From positions 62,001 to 126,000 of the forward strand of contig JBBDYG010000048.1 in NCBI GenBank assembly GCA_040901765.1: a stretch of 64,000 nucleotides of DNA. Direction: 5' to 3'. The translations under genes were made by a program, and so were the position numbers. This document shows positions 17,625-27,935 of the stretch, one piece after another. The DNA comes from JBBDYG01 sp040901765. Lineage in GTDB: Bacteria > Planctomycetota > Planctomycetia > Pirellulales > Lacipirellulaceae. How positions within the stretch are numbered: position 1 is the stretch's first letter; each line of letters starts with the position of its first letter. The notes beneath the pieces were generated by a model. It was not told the DNA's origin, searched no databases, and saw only the letters and a program-made list of their open reading frames with translations.

Positions 17625-18341
17625 ATGCCCACGGTACTCGTCGCGCTGGCCACGTACAACGAAATCGAGTCGTTGCCTCCGCTGATCGAGCAGATTCACG
17701 TCGCGCTTCCGGCGGCTGACGTGCTAGTCGTCGACGACAACAGCCCCGACGGCACAGGCCAGTGGTGCGATCAATTTGGGGCGCAGAACCCCTGGCTCGG
17801 TTGCATCCACCGTAAAGGCAAGTTGGGCCTTGGTTCCGCGACCTACGCCGCCTTCCGACATGCGATCTCCGTAAACTATGAATTGGTAATTGTGATGGAC
17901 GCCGACGGCAGCCATCCACCGCACCATCTGACGGAGTTAGTCGAGCTTGCCGAAAACGTGGACGTGGCAATCGGCTCGCGTTACTGCGCAGGGGGCCGGA
18001 TCGAAGGCTGGCCGTGGCGACGCCACGTTGCGAGCCGGCTCGTGAACTTCGCCAGCCGCTGGCTACTGCGGCTACCGGTTCGCGATTGCAGTGGCTCATT
18101 TCGGGCCTACCGCACTTCCAAACTCCGCGAGTTGGATTTCGATGCGATGCTCGCCACGGGTTACGCCTACCTCGAAGAAATCCTCTGGCGGCTGAAGTAT
18201 TCGGGGGCAACCTTCGGAGAGACGCCAATCGTATTTGTCGAACGCCGCGCCGGTCAATCGAAGATCAATTGGCGCGAAGCCGCCGCCGCCGTCCGGCTGT
18301 TGCTCCGGATCGGGTGGCGCGAGCATTGGGGACGGCCGTAG
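17625..18341 (+). CDS. Polyprenol-phosphate mannosyltransferase-like GT2
   Basis: 238 residues of GT-A fold family 2. The N-terminus has LVALATYNEIESLPPLIEQI, then VLVVDDNSPDGTG, GKLGLGSATYAAFRHAI, the DxD-equivalent MDADGSHPP, the acceptor-side GSRYCAGGRIEGWP, and the C-terminal FVERRAGQSKINWREA, all matching dolichol/polyprenol-phosphate mannose synthases without the C-terminal membrane domain. It would move a hexose from a nucleotide sugar to a lipid carrier at the cytoplasmic membrane face. The start is two bases after the epimerase stop. Confidence 0.9.
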   Translation: MPTVLVALATYNEIESLPPLIEQIHVALPAADVLVVDDNSPDGTGQWCDQFGAQNPWLGCIHRKGKLGLGSATYAAFRHAISVNYELVIVMDADGSHPPHHLTELVELAENVDVAIGSRYCAGGRIEGWPWRRHVASRLVNFASRWLLRLPVRDCSGSFRAYRTSKLRELDFDAMLATGYAYLEEILWRLKYSGATFGETPIVFVERRAGQSKINWREAAAAVRLLLRIGWREHWGRP

Positions 18342-18665
18342 CAGTAGCTTCCAGCCACCGCGATCTGGAGCAGGATGCTCCATCTGCGACCGACGGCTGC
18401 CCACGACGGTGATGCCGGTTCTGCGGCGAAGCGTTCTCGGCCATCTATATTACAAATGCGTAAAAGCTTGTTTTCCGAACAAGAAATTTGAACAGGAGGA
18501 AACAGAGGGAACAGAGAAACGTATGGCTATATTCTTTGGTCTTCTTTCTCTGTTTTCTCAGTTTCCTCCTGTTAAATCCTTTGGTTGCGGCCTTACGGCC
18601 GCGCTGTGCATTCTGCGCCCTATTCTTGCATCGGGCTTTATGTCTCGATATAAGCGCTTTGATCC
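18342..18665. other. 324-bp intergenic stretch holding an inverted repeat
   Basis: No gene is supported. The middle contains the AACAGGAGG-type inverted repeat described separately. Nothing else recognised. The right edge leads to the phosphofructokinase start. Confidence 0.5.
18491..18573. repeat. Inverted repeat with AACAGGAGGAAACAG arms
   Basis: Arms 18491-18519 and 18545-18573 are 29 bases each and pair with only about two mismatches around a 25-base loop. The arms again repeat an ACAGAGG/AACAGAG word in tandem. No T run follows. Confidence 0.85.
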
Positions 18666-19877
18666 ATGAGCAAGAAAAAAATTGGCATCCTCACCAGTGG
18701 CGGCGATTGCCCCGGCCTGAACGCCGTTATCCGCGGTGCCGCCAAAACTTGCTGGCAGATCGACTATGAGTGCCTCGGATTCCTCAAAGGGTATGAAGGT
18801 CTTTACGACCCCGTGCGTTACGTCACGCTAACGCCCAAAAACACGACCGGAATTCTGAATCAGGGAGGAACGATACTTGGCTCGACCAACAAGGGCCGCT
18901 TTGCCGCGACAGTCGGCGTGCAGGACCGGGTGGAGCTGGATCGGGAGCTTATCGACGGCGTCCGCTCGACTGTCGATCAACTGGGCATCGAGGGGCTAAT
19001 CTGTGTCGGCGGCGACGGATCACTGTCGGTCGCTCAGCAGTTTCACGAATGCGGCATACCGGTCGTGGGCGTGCCGAAAACCATCGATAACGACCTTTCC
19101 GCGACGGCCTTCACCTTTGGTTTCGATAGCGCCGTCGATTGCGCGACCGACGCGCTCGATCGGCTCCACACGACGGCGGCAAGCCATGAGCGGATCATGG
19201 TGCTCGAAGTGATGGGCCGTCATGCGGGGTGGATCGCGCTGCATGCCGGCATCGCCGGCGGCGGCGACGTCATTCTAATCCCCGAGATTCCGTGGACCTA
19301 CGAGAATCTGTGCCACAAGATTCTGCACCGCGAATCGCAAGGAAAACCATTTACCCTGGTCGTGGTGGCCGAAGGCGCCGAACTGCCAGGGGGAGGCATG
19401 GTCGGCGAGCGTCGCATGGGCGCGCAATCGCGGCTGGGCGGCATTGGCGAAATTGTCGCCCGGGAGATCGAACAACGGCTTCACCGCGAAACGCGCGTGG
19501 CCGTGCTCGGACATTTGCAACGCGGCGGTGCGCCGACCACGTTCGACCGAGTGCTCGCCACCCAGTACGGTGCCCACGCGGTGCGGCTCATTCTCGAGCA
19601 GCGGTTTGGCGAGATGATCTGTTACAACCCGCCGGAAATGGGCAGCGTGCCGATTCAGCAAGCGGTCAACAAACTTCGGCAAGTCGATCCCCTCGGGCCA
19701 GCCGTGCAAGCAGCCCGGGCGCTGGGGGTCAGCTTCGGTGATCGCCGGGCCGATGTAAGTCCATTTGCGGATCTGGGTCGGCGAATCGAGTTGACATCCG
19801 AGCCGACCACCGAGCATGACTGCGACTCGCTGCTCGATACTGCCGCGAACGCGATGGAAGCGGCCCTGGCGTATTGA
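18666..19877 (+). CDS. pfkA: 6-phosphofructokinase, mixed-substrate group
   Basis: 403 residues. Phosphorylates fructose 6-phosphate. Motifs: ILTSGGDCPGLNAVIRG, GTILGSTNKGRF, the donor-site CVGGDGS (115-119), the catalytic PKTIDND (137-143), MGRHAGWIA and HLQRGG. A glycine in GGDGS with a lysine in PKTIDND is the combination seen in ATP-using members of the mixed-substrate (group III) PFKs; PPi-using enzymes normally carry GGDDS. I therefore favour ATP, but this is inference. AAAAAAATTG context gives no strong ribosome-binding site; the start is set by the conserved N-terminus. Confidence 0.93.
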   Translation: MSKKKIGILTSGGDCPGLNAVIRGAAKTCWQIDYECLGFLKGYEGLYDPVRYVTLTPKNTTGILNQGGTILGSTNKGRFAATVGVQDRVELDRELIDGVRSTVDQLGIEGLICVGGDGSLSVAQQFHECGIPVVGVPKTIDNDLSATAFTFGFDSAVDCATDALDRLHTTAASHERIMVLEVMGRHAGWIALHAGIAGGGDVILIPEIPWTYENLCHKILHRESQGKPFTLVVVAEGAELPGGGMVGERRMGAQSRLGGIGEIVAREIEQRLHRETRVAVLGHLQRGGAPTTFDRVLATQYGAHAVRLILEQRFGEMICYNPPEMGSVPIQQAVNKLRQVDPLGPAVQAARALGVSFGDRRADVSPFADLGRRIELTSEPTTEHDCDSLLDTAANAMEAALAY

Positions 19878-19889
19878 CCCGCGAAGTAT

Positions 19890-19975
19890 GGGTGCCACGC
19901 CCAGAGTCTTCGATGGGCGTGGGATGGAGGTTACCTGCCGCCCCACACCCTTTGCGGACTCAGGGCGTGCCACCC
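19890..19975. repeat. Inverted repeat GGGTGCCACGCCC after pfkA
   Basis: Perfect 13-base arms at 19890-19902 and 19963-19975, with further GC-rich complementarity inside (GGGCGTGGGA with CCCCACACCC). It begins about a dozen bases after the pfkA stop and could also act as a factor-independent transcript end, though there is no T run. Confidence 0.8.
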
Positions 19976-20021
19976 TTAGCTCCGGTTTGATTTGCGGTTG
20001 CGGGTAAGCTATTCTGGCGGC

Positions 20022-21029
20022 ATGAATACTACAACGATGCAGTGCATCAATCGGACGCTTTCGCTGAGTAGCGGAATCATTGGGCTGCTCGTATCTGCGG
20101 CACACGCCGCCCCTGAGCCTCAAGGCTTTCAGTGGATCGACGAACCGGGCGAGTACCGGGAACTGCGCGATGGCGACAAACCCGTGCTGCGCTACATGTA
20201 CCATGCGTACGACGAGTCGTCGCCGGAGGCACGCGAGAGAACCTACAAGCCATATCACCATGTGTTCAGCCCCGATGGCACAACGCTATTGACCAAAGGC
20301 CCCGGTGGACTTTTTCCTCACCATCGCGGACTGTTTTACGGGTTTAACAAAATCACTTACGGCGACGGCCGCAAGTGCGACACCTGGCACTGCCCCGATC
20401 ACGCTTGTCAGACGCACGAAGAATTTCTCGAAGAGGAAGCTGGCGATCATAGCGCGCACCACAAAGTGGTTGTGAATTGGCATGGTCAAGAGGGCGAAGT
20501 CTTCGCCCGCGAAGAGCGCGAGATTGCCGTCGAGCGACGTGATGGCGGAGTGTTGATTGACTTCCGCTCGCATCTCGAACCCGTAGATGTCGATTCCATC
20601 CATCTCGATGGAGACCCGCAACACGCTGGTTTTCAGTTCCGCGCCGCTCAAGAAGTCGCCGCCGAAACGGCCAAACAGACCTACTATCTTCGCACCGACG
20701 GCAAGGGCGAGCTTGGCGAAACGCGCAACTGGAACCACCAGAATCAAGAGGATCCCATCAATTCCGAGTGCGCCAATCGCCCATGGAACGCCATGAGTTT
20801 TGTTGTGGATGGCAAGCGGTACACTGCGCTTTACATGGATCACCCATCGAATCCCAAACCGTCCCGCTACAGCGAACGCGACTATGGCCGCTTCGGCTCG
20901 TACTTCGTGGCCGACGTAACCAAGGATAAGCCGTTGGACGTGCAGTACCGCGTCTGGGTTCAGGACGGCGAAATGACGGTGGAGGATTGCGAGAAGTTGA
21001 GTACGCAGTTCATGGAGCGTTCGGAGTAG
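20022..21029 (+). CDS. Secreted PmoA/DUF6807 family protein
   Basis: About 335 residues from the ATG at 20022, which begins a signal peptide (hydrophobic around residues 15-29, cleavage near AHAAP). An in-frame start 30 bases upstream adds non-signal residues. The mature protein reads FQWIDEPGEYRELRDGDKPVLRYMY, then HVFSPDGTTLLTKGPGGLFPHHRGLFYGFNK, a pattern of the DUF6807 (methane oxygenase PmoA-named) family common in planctomycetes with large sugar-degrading repertoires. Function is not known; there is no actual methane monooxygenase context. The aldo/keto reductase starts nine bases later, suggesting co-transcription. Confidence 0.85.
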   Translation: MNTTTMQCINRTLSLSSGIIGLLVSAAHAAPEPQGFQWIDEPGEYRELRDGDKPVLRYMYHAYDESSPEARERTYKPYHHVFSPDGTTLLTKGPGGLFPHHRGLFYGFNKITYGDGRKCDTWHCPDHACQTHEEFLEEEAGDHSAHHKVVVNWHGQEGEVFAREEREIAVERRDGGVLIDFRSHLEPVDVDSIHLDGDPQHAGFQFRAAQEVAAETAKQTYYLRTDGKGELGETRNWNHQNQEDPINSECANRPWNAMSFVVDGKRYTALYMDHPSNPKPSRYSERDYGRFGSYFVADVTKDKPLDVQYRVWVQDGEMTVEDCEKLSTQFMERSE

Positions 21030-21038
21030 CCAGCCAAA

Positions 21039-22229
21039 ATGTTCTATCGTCGTTTTGGCCGCACCGAACTTCGTATGCCCGTGTTTAGTTGCGGGGGGAT
21101 GCGCTATCAATTCAAGTGGCAAGACGTGCCGCTCGCGGACGTGCCGCCGGAGAATCAGGCGAATCTCGAAGCAACCATTCGCCGTTCGGTCGAACTTGGC
21201 ATCAATCACATCGAAACGGCGCGCGGTTACGGCTCGTCGGAACGCCAACTCGGGCTGGTGCTGCCGACCTTTCCGCGCGAGCAGATCATCGTGCAAACGA
21301 AGATCGCGCCCCATGCCGATCCGGCCCAGTTTCGCCGCGAGGTGGAAGAATCGCTCGCTCGTTTGCAGCTTGAGTACATCGACCTCTTGGGTCTGCACGG
21401 CATCAACACGTATGAAATGCTGTGGCACGCGATCCGGCCCGGCGGCTGTCTCGCGGTCGCCCGCGAACTGCAACGCGAAGGCAAAGTCCGCCACATCGGC
21501 TTTTCCACCCACGGCAGCTTGGACCTGATTTTGGCGGCTATTCGCAACGAATCGCATGGCGGTTTCGATTACATCAACGTCCACTGGTACTACATCTTCC
21601 AGCGAAACTGGCCAGCGATCGAGGCCGCCCGGGCGCTCGACATGGGCGTGTTCATCATCAGCCCCGCCGACAAAGGGGGAATGCTCTATCGACCTTCCGA
21701 ACGACTCATCGAACTGTGCCAGCCGCTCCATCCGCTGGTGTTCAACTTTCTGTTTTGCTTGAATCGTCCCGAAGTTCACACGCTGAGCCTCGGCGCCGCG
21801 CGGCCGAGCGATTTCGACTTGCAACTTTCCGCGCTGCCACTTCTCGAGCGATCCAGCGAATTGCTTCCGCCGATCATCGCTCGACTGCGCGAAGCAATGG
21901 TCGAAGCGGTGGGCGCCGATCTGGCCGACCGCTTCGCCGAGGGACTGCCCGACTGGGAACAGTCGCCCGGCTACATGAACATCGCGATCATGCTCTGGCT
22001 GCGGAACCTCGCCCTCGCCTACGACATGCACGAGTACGCCCGCATGCGTTACAACCTGCTTGGCAACGGCGGACACTGGTTCCCGGGCCTTAACGCGTCG
22101 CGCGTCGCGGAGCTTGATTTGACCAAGGCCATCGCCGATTCGCCATTTGCGGCGCGCATCCCGCAGTGGCTGCGCGAGACGCACGAAATGCTCGGCGGGG
22201 CGACTGTAGCACGACTCTCCGAGTCGTAA
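21039..22229 (+). CDS. Aldo/keto reductase family oxidoreductase
   Basis: 396 residues. Residues 1-270 are an AKR TIM barrel: FYRRFGRTELRMPVFSCGGM, GINHIETARGYGSSERQLG (the catalytic Asp-Tyr pair, here ETARGYG, with Glu-Thr-Ala in place of the usual Asp), IIVQTKIAP, YIDLLGLHGIN and GKVRHIGFSTHG. Residues beyond 270 form an extra helical region ending in a segment typical of the AKR subgroup with a C-terminal extension. The last ten residues (GGATVARLSES) are coded inside an inverted repeat, so the natural C-terminus may be altered. It likely pairs with the upstream PmoA-family gene; the substrate is unknown. Confidence 0.85.
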   Translation: MFYRRFGRTELRMPVFSCGGMRYQFKWQDVPLADVPPENQANLEATIRRSVELGINHIETARGYGSSERQLGLVLPTFPREQIIVQTKIAPHADPAQFRREVEESLARLQLEYIDLLGLHGINTYEMLWHAIRPGGCLAVARELQREGKVRHIGFSTHGSLDLILAAIRNESHGGFDYINVHWYYIFQRNWPAIEAARALDMGVFIISPADKGGMLYRPSERLIELCQPLHPLVFNFLFCLNRPEVHTLSLGAARPSDFDLQLSALPLLERSSELLPPIIARLREAMVEAVGADLADRFAEGLPDWEQSPGYMNIAIMLWLRNLALAYDMHEYARMRYNLLGNGGHWFPGLNASRVAELDLTKAIADSPFAARIPQWLRETHEMLGGATVARLSES

Positions 22230-22255
22230 TTTCACGAGTCGGAGACTCGTGCTAC
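22206..22255. repeat. Inverted repeat GTAGCACGACTCTCCGAGTCGT overlapping AKR 3' end
   Basis: Arms 22206-22227 and 22234-22255 (22 bases, two mismatches) enclose a six-base loop. The left arm provides the last codons and stop of the aldo/keto reductase gene. Confidence 0.88.
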
Positions 22256-22366
22256 CGAATTTGCACAAGGCGCATTGAGCTGCGCAACCTCACGGTGCGT
22301 ATGCAACTGCGGCGTTTTACCCGGCTAACGAACGCCCACAGCAAGAGCCTCAAGCATCATACGGCT

Positions 22367-22396
22367 TTGCAAGCGATCCTCGTCGCGTGGTATAAT
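22367..22396 (+). promoter_or_regulatory. Sigma-70-like promoter before the LRR lipoprotein gene
   Basis: TTGCAA (22367-22372) and a perfect TATAAT (22391-22396) are separated by 18 bases, about 100 bases before the LRR gene. The same TTGCAA -35 occurs in the duplicated promoter at 50.5-50.8 kb. Confidence 0.6.
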
Positions 22397-22512
22397 TCAG
22401 CCGGCAGCACGAAGCGCGATAGCTGGCTTGATCTTCTTTGTACTTTGTCTTGGGCTGTTGGCGATGTTCGGGTCAGACGTGCAATAAGTGTAACATGAGG
22501 CACAGAATTGAA

Positions 22513-23256
22513 ATGGACCGACTCGATCGCTACTCGCTTCGATACGGTTGGCGGGTTTTACTTTTGTTGTGCCTCAGTTCCGGTTGTAGTTCCGAACCTA
22601 AATCGAAGCAGAACCGTCTGTCAGAGAAGGCTTTCACCCTCGGCCCCGGAATCCGACTCGATGAAAAGGATCTTTCGGTTGCCACGGGGATCATGTTTAT
22701 CCCCGGCGATCCTGACGGCGAATGGGTAGACTTGATCCCTATTGACGATTCAGACATTGCCCAGGTCGCCAAAGCAATCGAACTGAGGAATCTGACGGTA
22801 GGTGAATCCAATGTTACTAGCGCTGGCTTTGCTGCCCTGGAAGGTCTGACACGGCTGGAAAGTGTTCACGCGTGGGATACGAAAATCGACGATGCGGCGC
22901 TAAAGTACCTGGCGGATTCAAAGGAGCTGAAGGAATTGTGGCTACGTCGGACCCGTATTACGAACGCAGGCGTGGAATACCTTGTTGAGCACTTCCCTGC
23001 GCTTGAAGACTTGGATTTATCCGAAACGTTGATCGACGATCAGGCCGTCGCATCGCTTGCGAAACTAAAACAACTGACTCGCCTTGACTTATCCCGGACG
23101 AAGATTACTGACGCATCGGTTCCAGCGCTGTCAAAAATGAAGCAGCTTTAAGAATTGAATATTGCGTGGGCCTCCTTTGGCAGCGACACGATTTCCGAAG
23201 AAGGTGCAGATCGCATACGTCAAGCGTTGCCCGAAACTGAAGTGATTCCTCATTAG
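22513..23256 (+). pseudogene. Leucine-rich-repeat lipoprotein interrupted by an in-frame TAA
   Basis: Starts with a lipoprotein signal: MDRLDRYSLRYGWRVLLLL, lipobox LSSGC, so it would be anchored in a membrane. After a ~60-residue linker come LRR units of the short bacterial type (ALKYLADSKELKELWLRRTRITNAG, then LEDLDLSETLIDDQAV, LTRLDLSRTKITDASV). The next unit breaks at TAA 23149-23151 exactly where a Lys codon is expected (KQL-stop-ELNIAW). The frame then stays open for 34 codons of good LRR-like sequence to TAG at 23254-23256. A single base change (TAA from AAA) would explain it. A 213-residue truncated protein may still be made. Start could also be ATG 22495. Confidence 0.72.
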
Positions 23257-23284
23257 TGGCATTTAGGGCCAGAAGCCGAGTTCT

Positions 23285-23473
23285 ATGCGACGACACCTGT
23301 CGGACATTGCGTTTCTAATTTCTTTGGTGTGCTTCGTTCCGCTATTCATGCTTCTGGGGCCCTTCTACATTTTCCTCTTCATTCCGGCGGTAACACTCGC
23401 GGCTGTCATTCTTTCGGTCGCCTTTGTGACATTTCTGGCTATCGGTTTTGCTCTCCGCAACTCCGGCAAATGA
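23285..23473 (+). CDS. Small two-helix membrane protein
   Basis: 62 residues, almost entirely hydrophobic: two predicted membrane segments (about 9-32 and 36-58) with a basic start (MRRH) and end (RNSGK). No family recognised. It follows the LRR gene by 29 bases on the same strand and may be a real short gene; low confidence because of length. Confidence 0.42.
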   Translation: MRRHLSDIAFLISLVCFVPLFMLLGPFYIFLFIPAVTLAAVILSVAFVTFLAIGFALRNSGK

Positions 23474-23637
23474 TCCGCACCTGTCTATTCCCAGAATCCC
23501 CGATCACACACTGCCATCAAATCCAGTAAATACGGTACTCAATCAGGTTTCTATTCTTTCACCACGCTGCGCGATCACGGTATATTCAAGCATGAGTCTC
23601 GGATCATGAGGGCAACGGTAACTTGTCAGGTCCAACG

Positions 23638-24066
23638 ATGAACCGTTTCAAATACGACAGGTATCCTCCCCATTTCAGATTGGTTTGCAGCATGGTCAGC
23701 GGTGTCCTTGCCGTAGTATTGGCCGCGTTGGCCGTCCGTGTGTACTCGGTAAATGGAGGAAGTGTGTGGCGAGCGTTTGTTGCACTTGCGGCAGCCTCTG
23801 CAGTGGCGGCATTGTTCCGCTGGGGATGTTTAATTCCCAGTTTAGTTCTGGGCATCACGTTTGGAATCTTTAACGACGCTGCAATCAAGCACGGCAGCAT
23901 TGAGTCTCAGATGTGGGAAACAGTGTACAGTATCGCATTCGGAGGGTTTATCGGTCTCGCTATTGGCTTTGCTGCCGATCGCGCTACTTTCCATCGCCCG
24001 CGTTCGCATAGCGAAGATCATCCTGCACAAAGCGACGCGAAACGAACTCATGGCGGTCCAGCCTAG
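23638..24066 (+). CDS. Hypothetical membrane protein with three to four helices
   Basis: About 142 residues from the ATG at 23638. Hydrophobic segments lie at about 16-37, 49-66, 67-82 and 100-120, followed by a polar tail with HRPRSHSEDHPAQSD. I do not recognise the family. A TTG start 15 bases earlier is possible. Neighbours give no function; it is followed by a long gene-free stretch. Confidence 0.55.
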   Translation: MNRFKYDRYPPHFRLVCSMVSGVLAVVLAALAVRVYSVNGGSVWRAFVALAAASAVAALFRWGCLIPSLVLGITFGIFNDAAIKHGSIESQMWETVYSIAFGGFIGLAIGFAADRATFHRPRSHSEDHPAQSDAKRTHGGPA

Positions 24067-24211
24067 TGGCATGGGACGTTCAGAGAGAGAAAACGTGTGT
24101 CATGAGCCGGACTGATTACGGTCCGACCTATTAGAAGTCACCAGCCAGCAGTGGCACCCACGCGCCTCGGCATCCTGTCCCCCAAAGCCAAAGATTTTCC
24201 AAAATCGCCCC

Positions 24212-24240
24212 TTGACTTCTTCGCCCTACTAGTATACACT
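24212..24240 (+). promoter_or_regulatory. Sigma-70-like promoter for a candidate small RNA
   Basis: TTGACT (24212-24217) and TACACT (24235-24240) are separated by 17 bases. Transcription would begin near 24248. No coding gene lies in front of it for several hundred bases, but an intrinsic terminator does. Confidence 0.55.
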
Positions 24241-24247
24241 AGAACAT

Positions 24248-24360
24248 TATCTCTCCGCCCAGGTATCAAGCCGAGCAGGCCTCTATAAAAAGAGGGGCCC
24301 GCATCGAAAGAGCCCGCGGCGGGAACCCACACAAAGTGGTTCCCTCCGCGGGCTTTTTTT
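24248..24360 (+). ncRNA. Candidate ~113-nt small RNA with intrinsic terminator
   Basis: Between the promoter-like site and the terminator lies a hairpin GGCCTCT / AGAGGGGCC (about 24278-24300), a GGGCCCGC segment, then a strong terminator: GCCCGCGG (24312-24319) with GGGAACC (24321-24327) pairs with GGTTCCC (24338-24344) and CCGCGGGC (24346-24353), followed by seven T. The short transcript could also be a 5' leader with attenuator, but the next gene starts 660 bases on. No known RNA family was recognised; I looked for 6S, SRP and tmRNA signatures without success. Confidence 0.42.
24312..24360 (+). terminator. Rho-independent terminator of the candidate small RNA
   Basis: A 15-pair, interrupted GC-rich stem (24312-24327 with 24338-24353, one C-T mismatch) and a T7 tail (24354-24360). 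Confidence 0.9.
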
Positions 24361-24742
24361 GTTGCCTCACGTGTTTCCCACAATCGCCATGAACGCTACC
24401 GCTCGACCGCCGCCTGAATCACCCCTCCCCTAGCCCCTCCCTCGAGGGGAGTGGGAGCTTACGCACTCCGCACGTAGTTTACCCGCCACGGCGGGCATTC
24501 GGACTCCGCTCGCGGTGCGCGCTCCTGCTGACGTTGTCACCTTGCGCAACGGTCATCGCTCGCGGTCCGCGCCGCAGGCACGCCGCAACCTCATTGCTCG
24601 TGATATGGCCTTTGCATTAACCGACGTAAACTCCCCTCCGCCAATCAAGCCACTAATTACGCAACCGTTTGCAGATCAATACGTTACCGCCACTGTCACC
24701 TCCACCGTCCAAGCCGGTTTACGTCCAAAAAACAATTAAGCT

Positions 24743-24832
24743 GTAGGTCAGGCTCCGCCAGACTGCGATCGTGTCAACGCATCCCCAAGGTGCAGGTCCG
24801 AACCGACGCTCGTCAGGCAGAGCCTGACCTAC
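24743..24832. repeat. GTAGGTCAGGC inverted repeat
   Basis: Arms GTAGGTCAGGCTCCGCC (24743-24759) and GGCAGAGCCTGACCTAC (24816-24832) pair with about one mismatch. A single-arm relative CGTCAGGCACAGCCTGACCTAC sits at 10334-10355, so this is another dispersed unit. Confidence 0.85.
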
Positions 24833-25022
24833 GCGCCTACGCTTCCCCTGACTCCCGCACCCTGCGTGAGCTTGCGGGTACACAGAGAACATGCCCACGA
24901 AGTCGAGGGCATGCCACAGCATTACGTGGCGTCGAAGACGGCGGCTGGCGAGCAGCCACGCCACCACTTAAAATTGCGGCTCTGATCCAAATTTTCACTC
25001 CCAGGCACAGCGGAGATCGATC

Positions 25023-27056
<2,034 letters not shown>

Positions 27057-27062
27057 AGGCAC

Positions 27063-27929
27063 TTACGCGCAGGAGGCAAGTTCATCCACAAACTGCTTCG
27101 CCTGCGTTAGCGAATATCCGCGCCGCTCCTGCAATAACTTGCCGGCCGTCATGCGATCGCCGCGCTGGACCATGTCGAGCACCAACTCGTCGAACTGCAG
27201 GTCGCTCATGGTGCGCCAGTCGGTTTGGTCCTCGCGAGTTTCCTCGCCGACAGCTACGAAGCCATCGAGCATTGATAGCACGCGCCCCAACCGCGGCGTT
27301 ACCCAGGAATGTTTCCCGGTCCACGACACGCGAAGCACGTTGGCGGCGGGGATCGTCACCGGCGAGCGCTTTTCACCGCCGCTGACGGTGATGCCGAGGA
27401 ACCGCCGCCCGGGGTTCTTGCGCCGGTTCTCTTCGCGAAGCGCGGCGACGACTTCTTTTGGAACCGCCGTCTTAAAAACTAGATCGAGCGACTTCTCCGA
27501 CCAGCGCTCTTCGTTATCGCTACCCGGCGCAGCGTGTTTCGCCACATGCTTCCGAACCGCGTCAATTTCAGGGTACTCGATCCGCACGACCGTAAGCGCA
27601 TCTTCAAAGCGCCGGTTGCTGTAAGTCCGTAGATTGAGGAGTAGATGGCGGTCGCCAATCCGCAGAATCCAGTTGGTAGGCTCCAGAGTAGCTCGCCAGT
27701 CACCAATGAGCAGAGGCACAATCAAGGCCATTAAGCCACCGATGGGAACGAACAGGAGCGTTGGAAAATGCCCTGCCCACCAGGCGACCGTCAGTCCGCA
27801 AGGTATGGCAGCAACAATTAACAGCAACGCCAACTTGGCCGCCGACGACTGCCGGCAGATGGTTCCCGTCGACGATTCGGGATGCTCCGAGGAGTGCAGC
27901 AGTTCCATCGCGTCTATTCCCGTGGCCAA
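27063..27929 (-). CDS. Hypothetical membrane protein with an L7/L12-like C-terminal tail
   Basis: 288 residues from the first start, 281 from an equally possible ATG at 27908. Two hydrophobic segments lie around residues 30-48 and 54-75, then a long soluble region with basic RRK patches and an E/R-rich middle. The C-terminus (TAGKLLQERRGYSLTQAKQFVDEL) resembles the short helical repeat of ribosomal protein L7/L12 C-domain-like proteins found in small regulators. No family recognised otherwise. It is convergent with acs and directly downstream of the esterase gene by six bases. Confidence 0.6.
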   Translation of the reverse strand: MATGIDAMELLHSSEHPESSTGTICRQSSAAKLALLLIVAAIPCGLTVAWWAGHFPTLLFVPIGGLMALIVPLLIGDWRATLEPTNWILRIGDRHLLLNLRTYSNRRFEDALTVVRIEYPEIDAVRKHVAKHAAPGSDNEERWSEKSLDLVFKTAVPKEVVAALREENRRKNPGRRFLGITVSGGEKRSPVTIPAANVLRVSWTGKHSWVTPRLGRVLSMLDGFVAVGEETREDQTDWRTMSDLQFDELVLDMVQRGDRMTAGKLLQERRGYSLTQAKQFVDELASCA

Positions 27930-27935
27930 GCGTTT

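Larger units (their letters stand above)
24067..25022. other. 956-bp gene-poor stretch
   Basis: Open frames here are repeat-derived or lack starts. It contains a candidate small-RNA unit with promoter and terminator (24212-24360), a GC-rich CCCCTCCCTCGAGGGGAG palindrome (24421-24455), and a GTAGGTCAGGC inverted repeat (24743-24832). The rest holds nothing I recognise. The acs start follows. Confidence 0.6.

Noticed and set aside
19992..21029. Methane monooxygenase subunit (PmoA)
   Set aside because: The family name is historical; the protein is a secreted soluble DUF6807-type protein with no pmoB/pmoC.
20286..22268. A 660-residue frame opposite the PmoA-family and AKR genes
   Set aside because: It lies antisense to two well-supported genes and is the typical by-product of high-GC codon use.
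24138..24383. An 81-residue minus-strand protein across the small-RNA candidate
   Set aside because: It is antisense to a promoter-terminator unit and reads through the terminator stem; no family resemblance.
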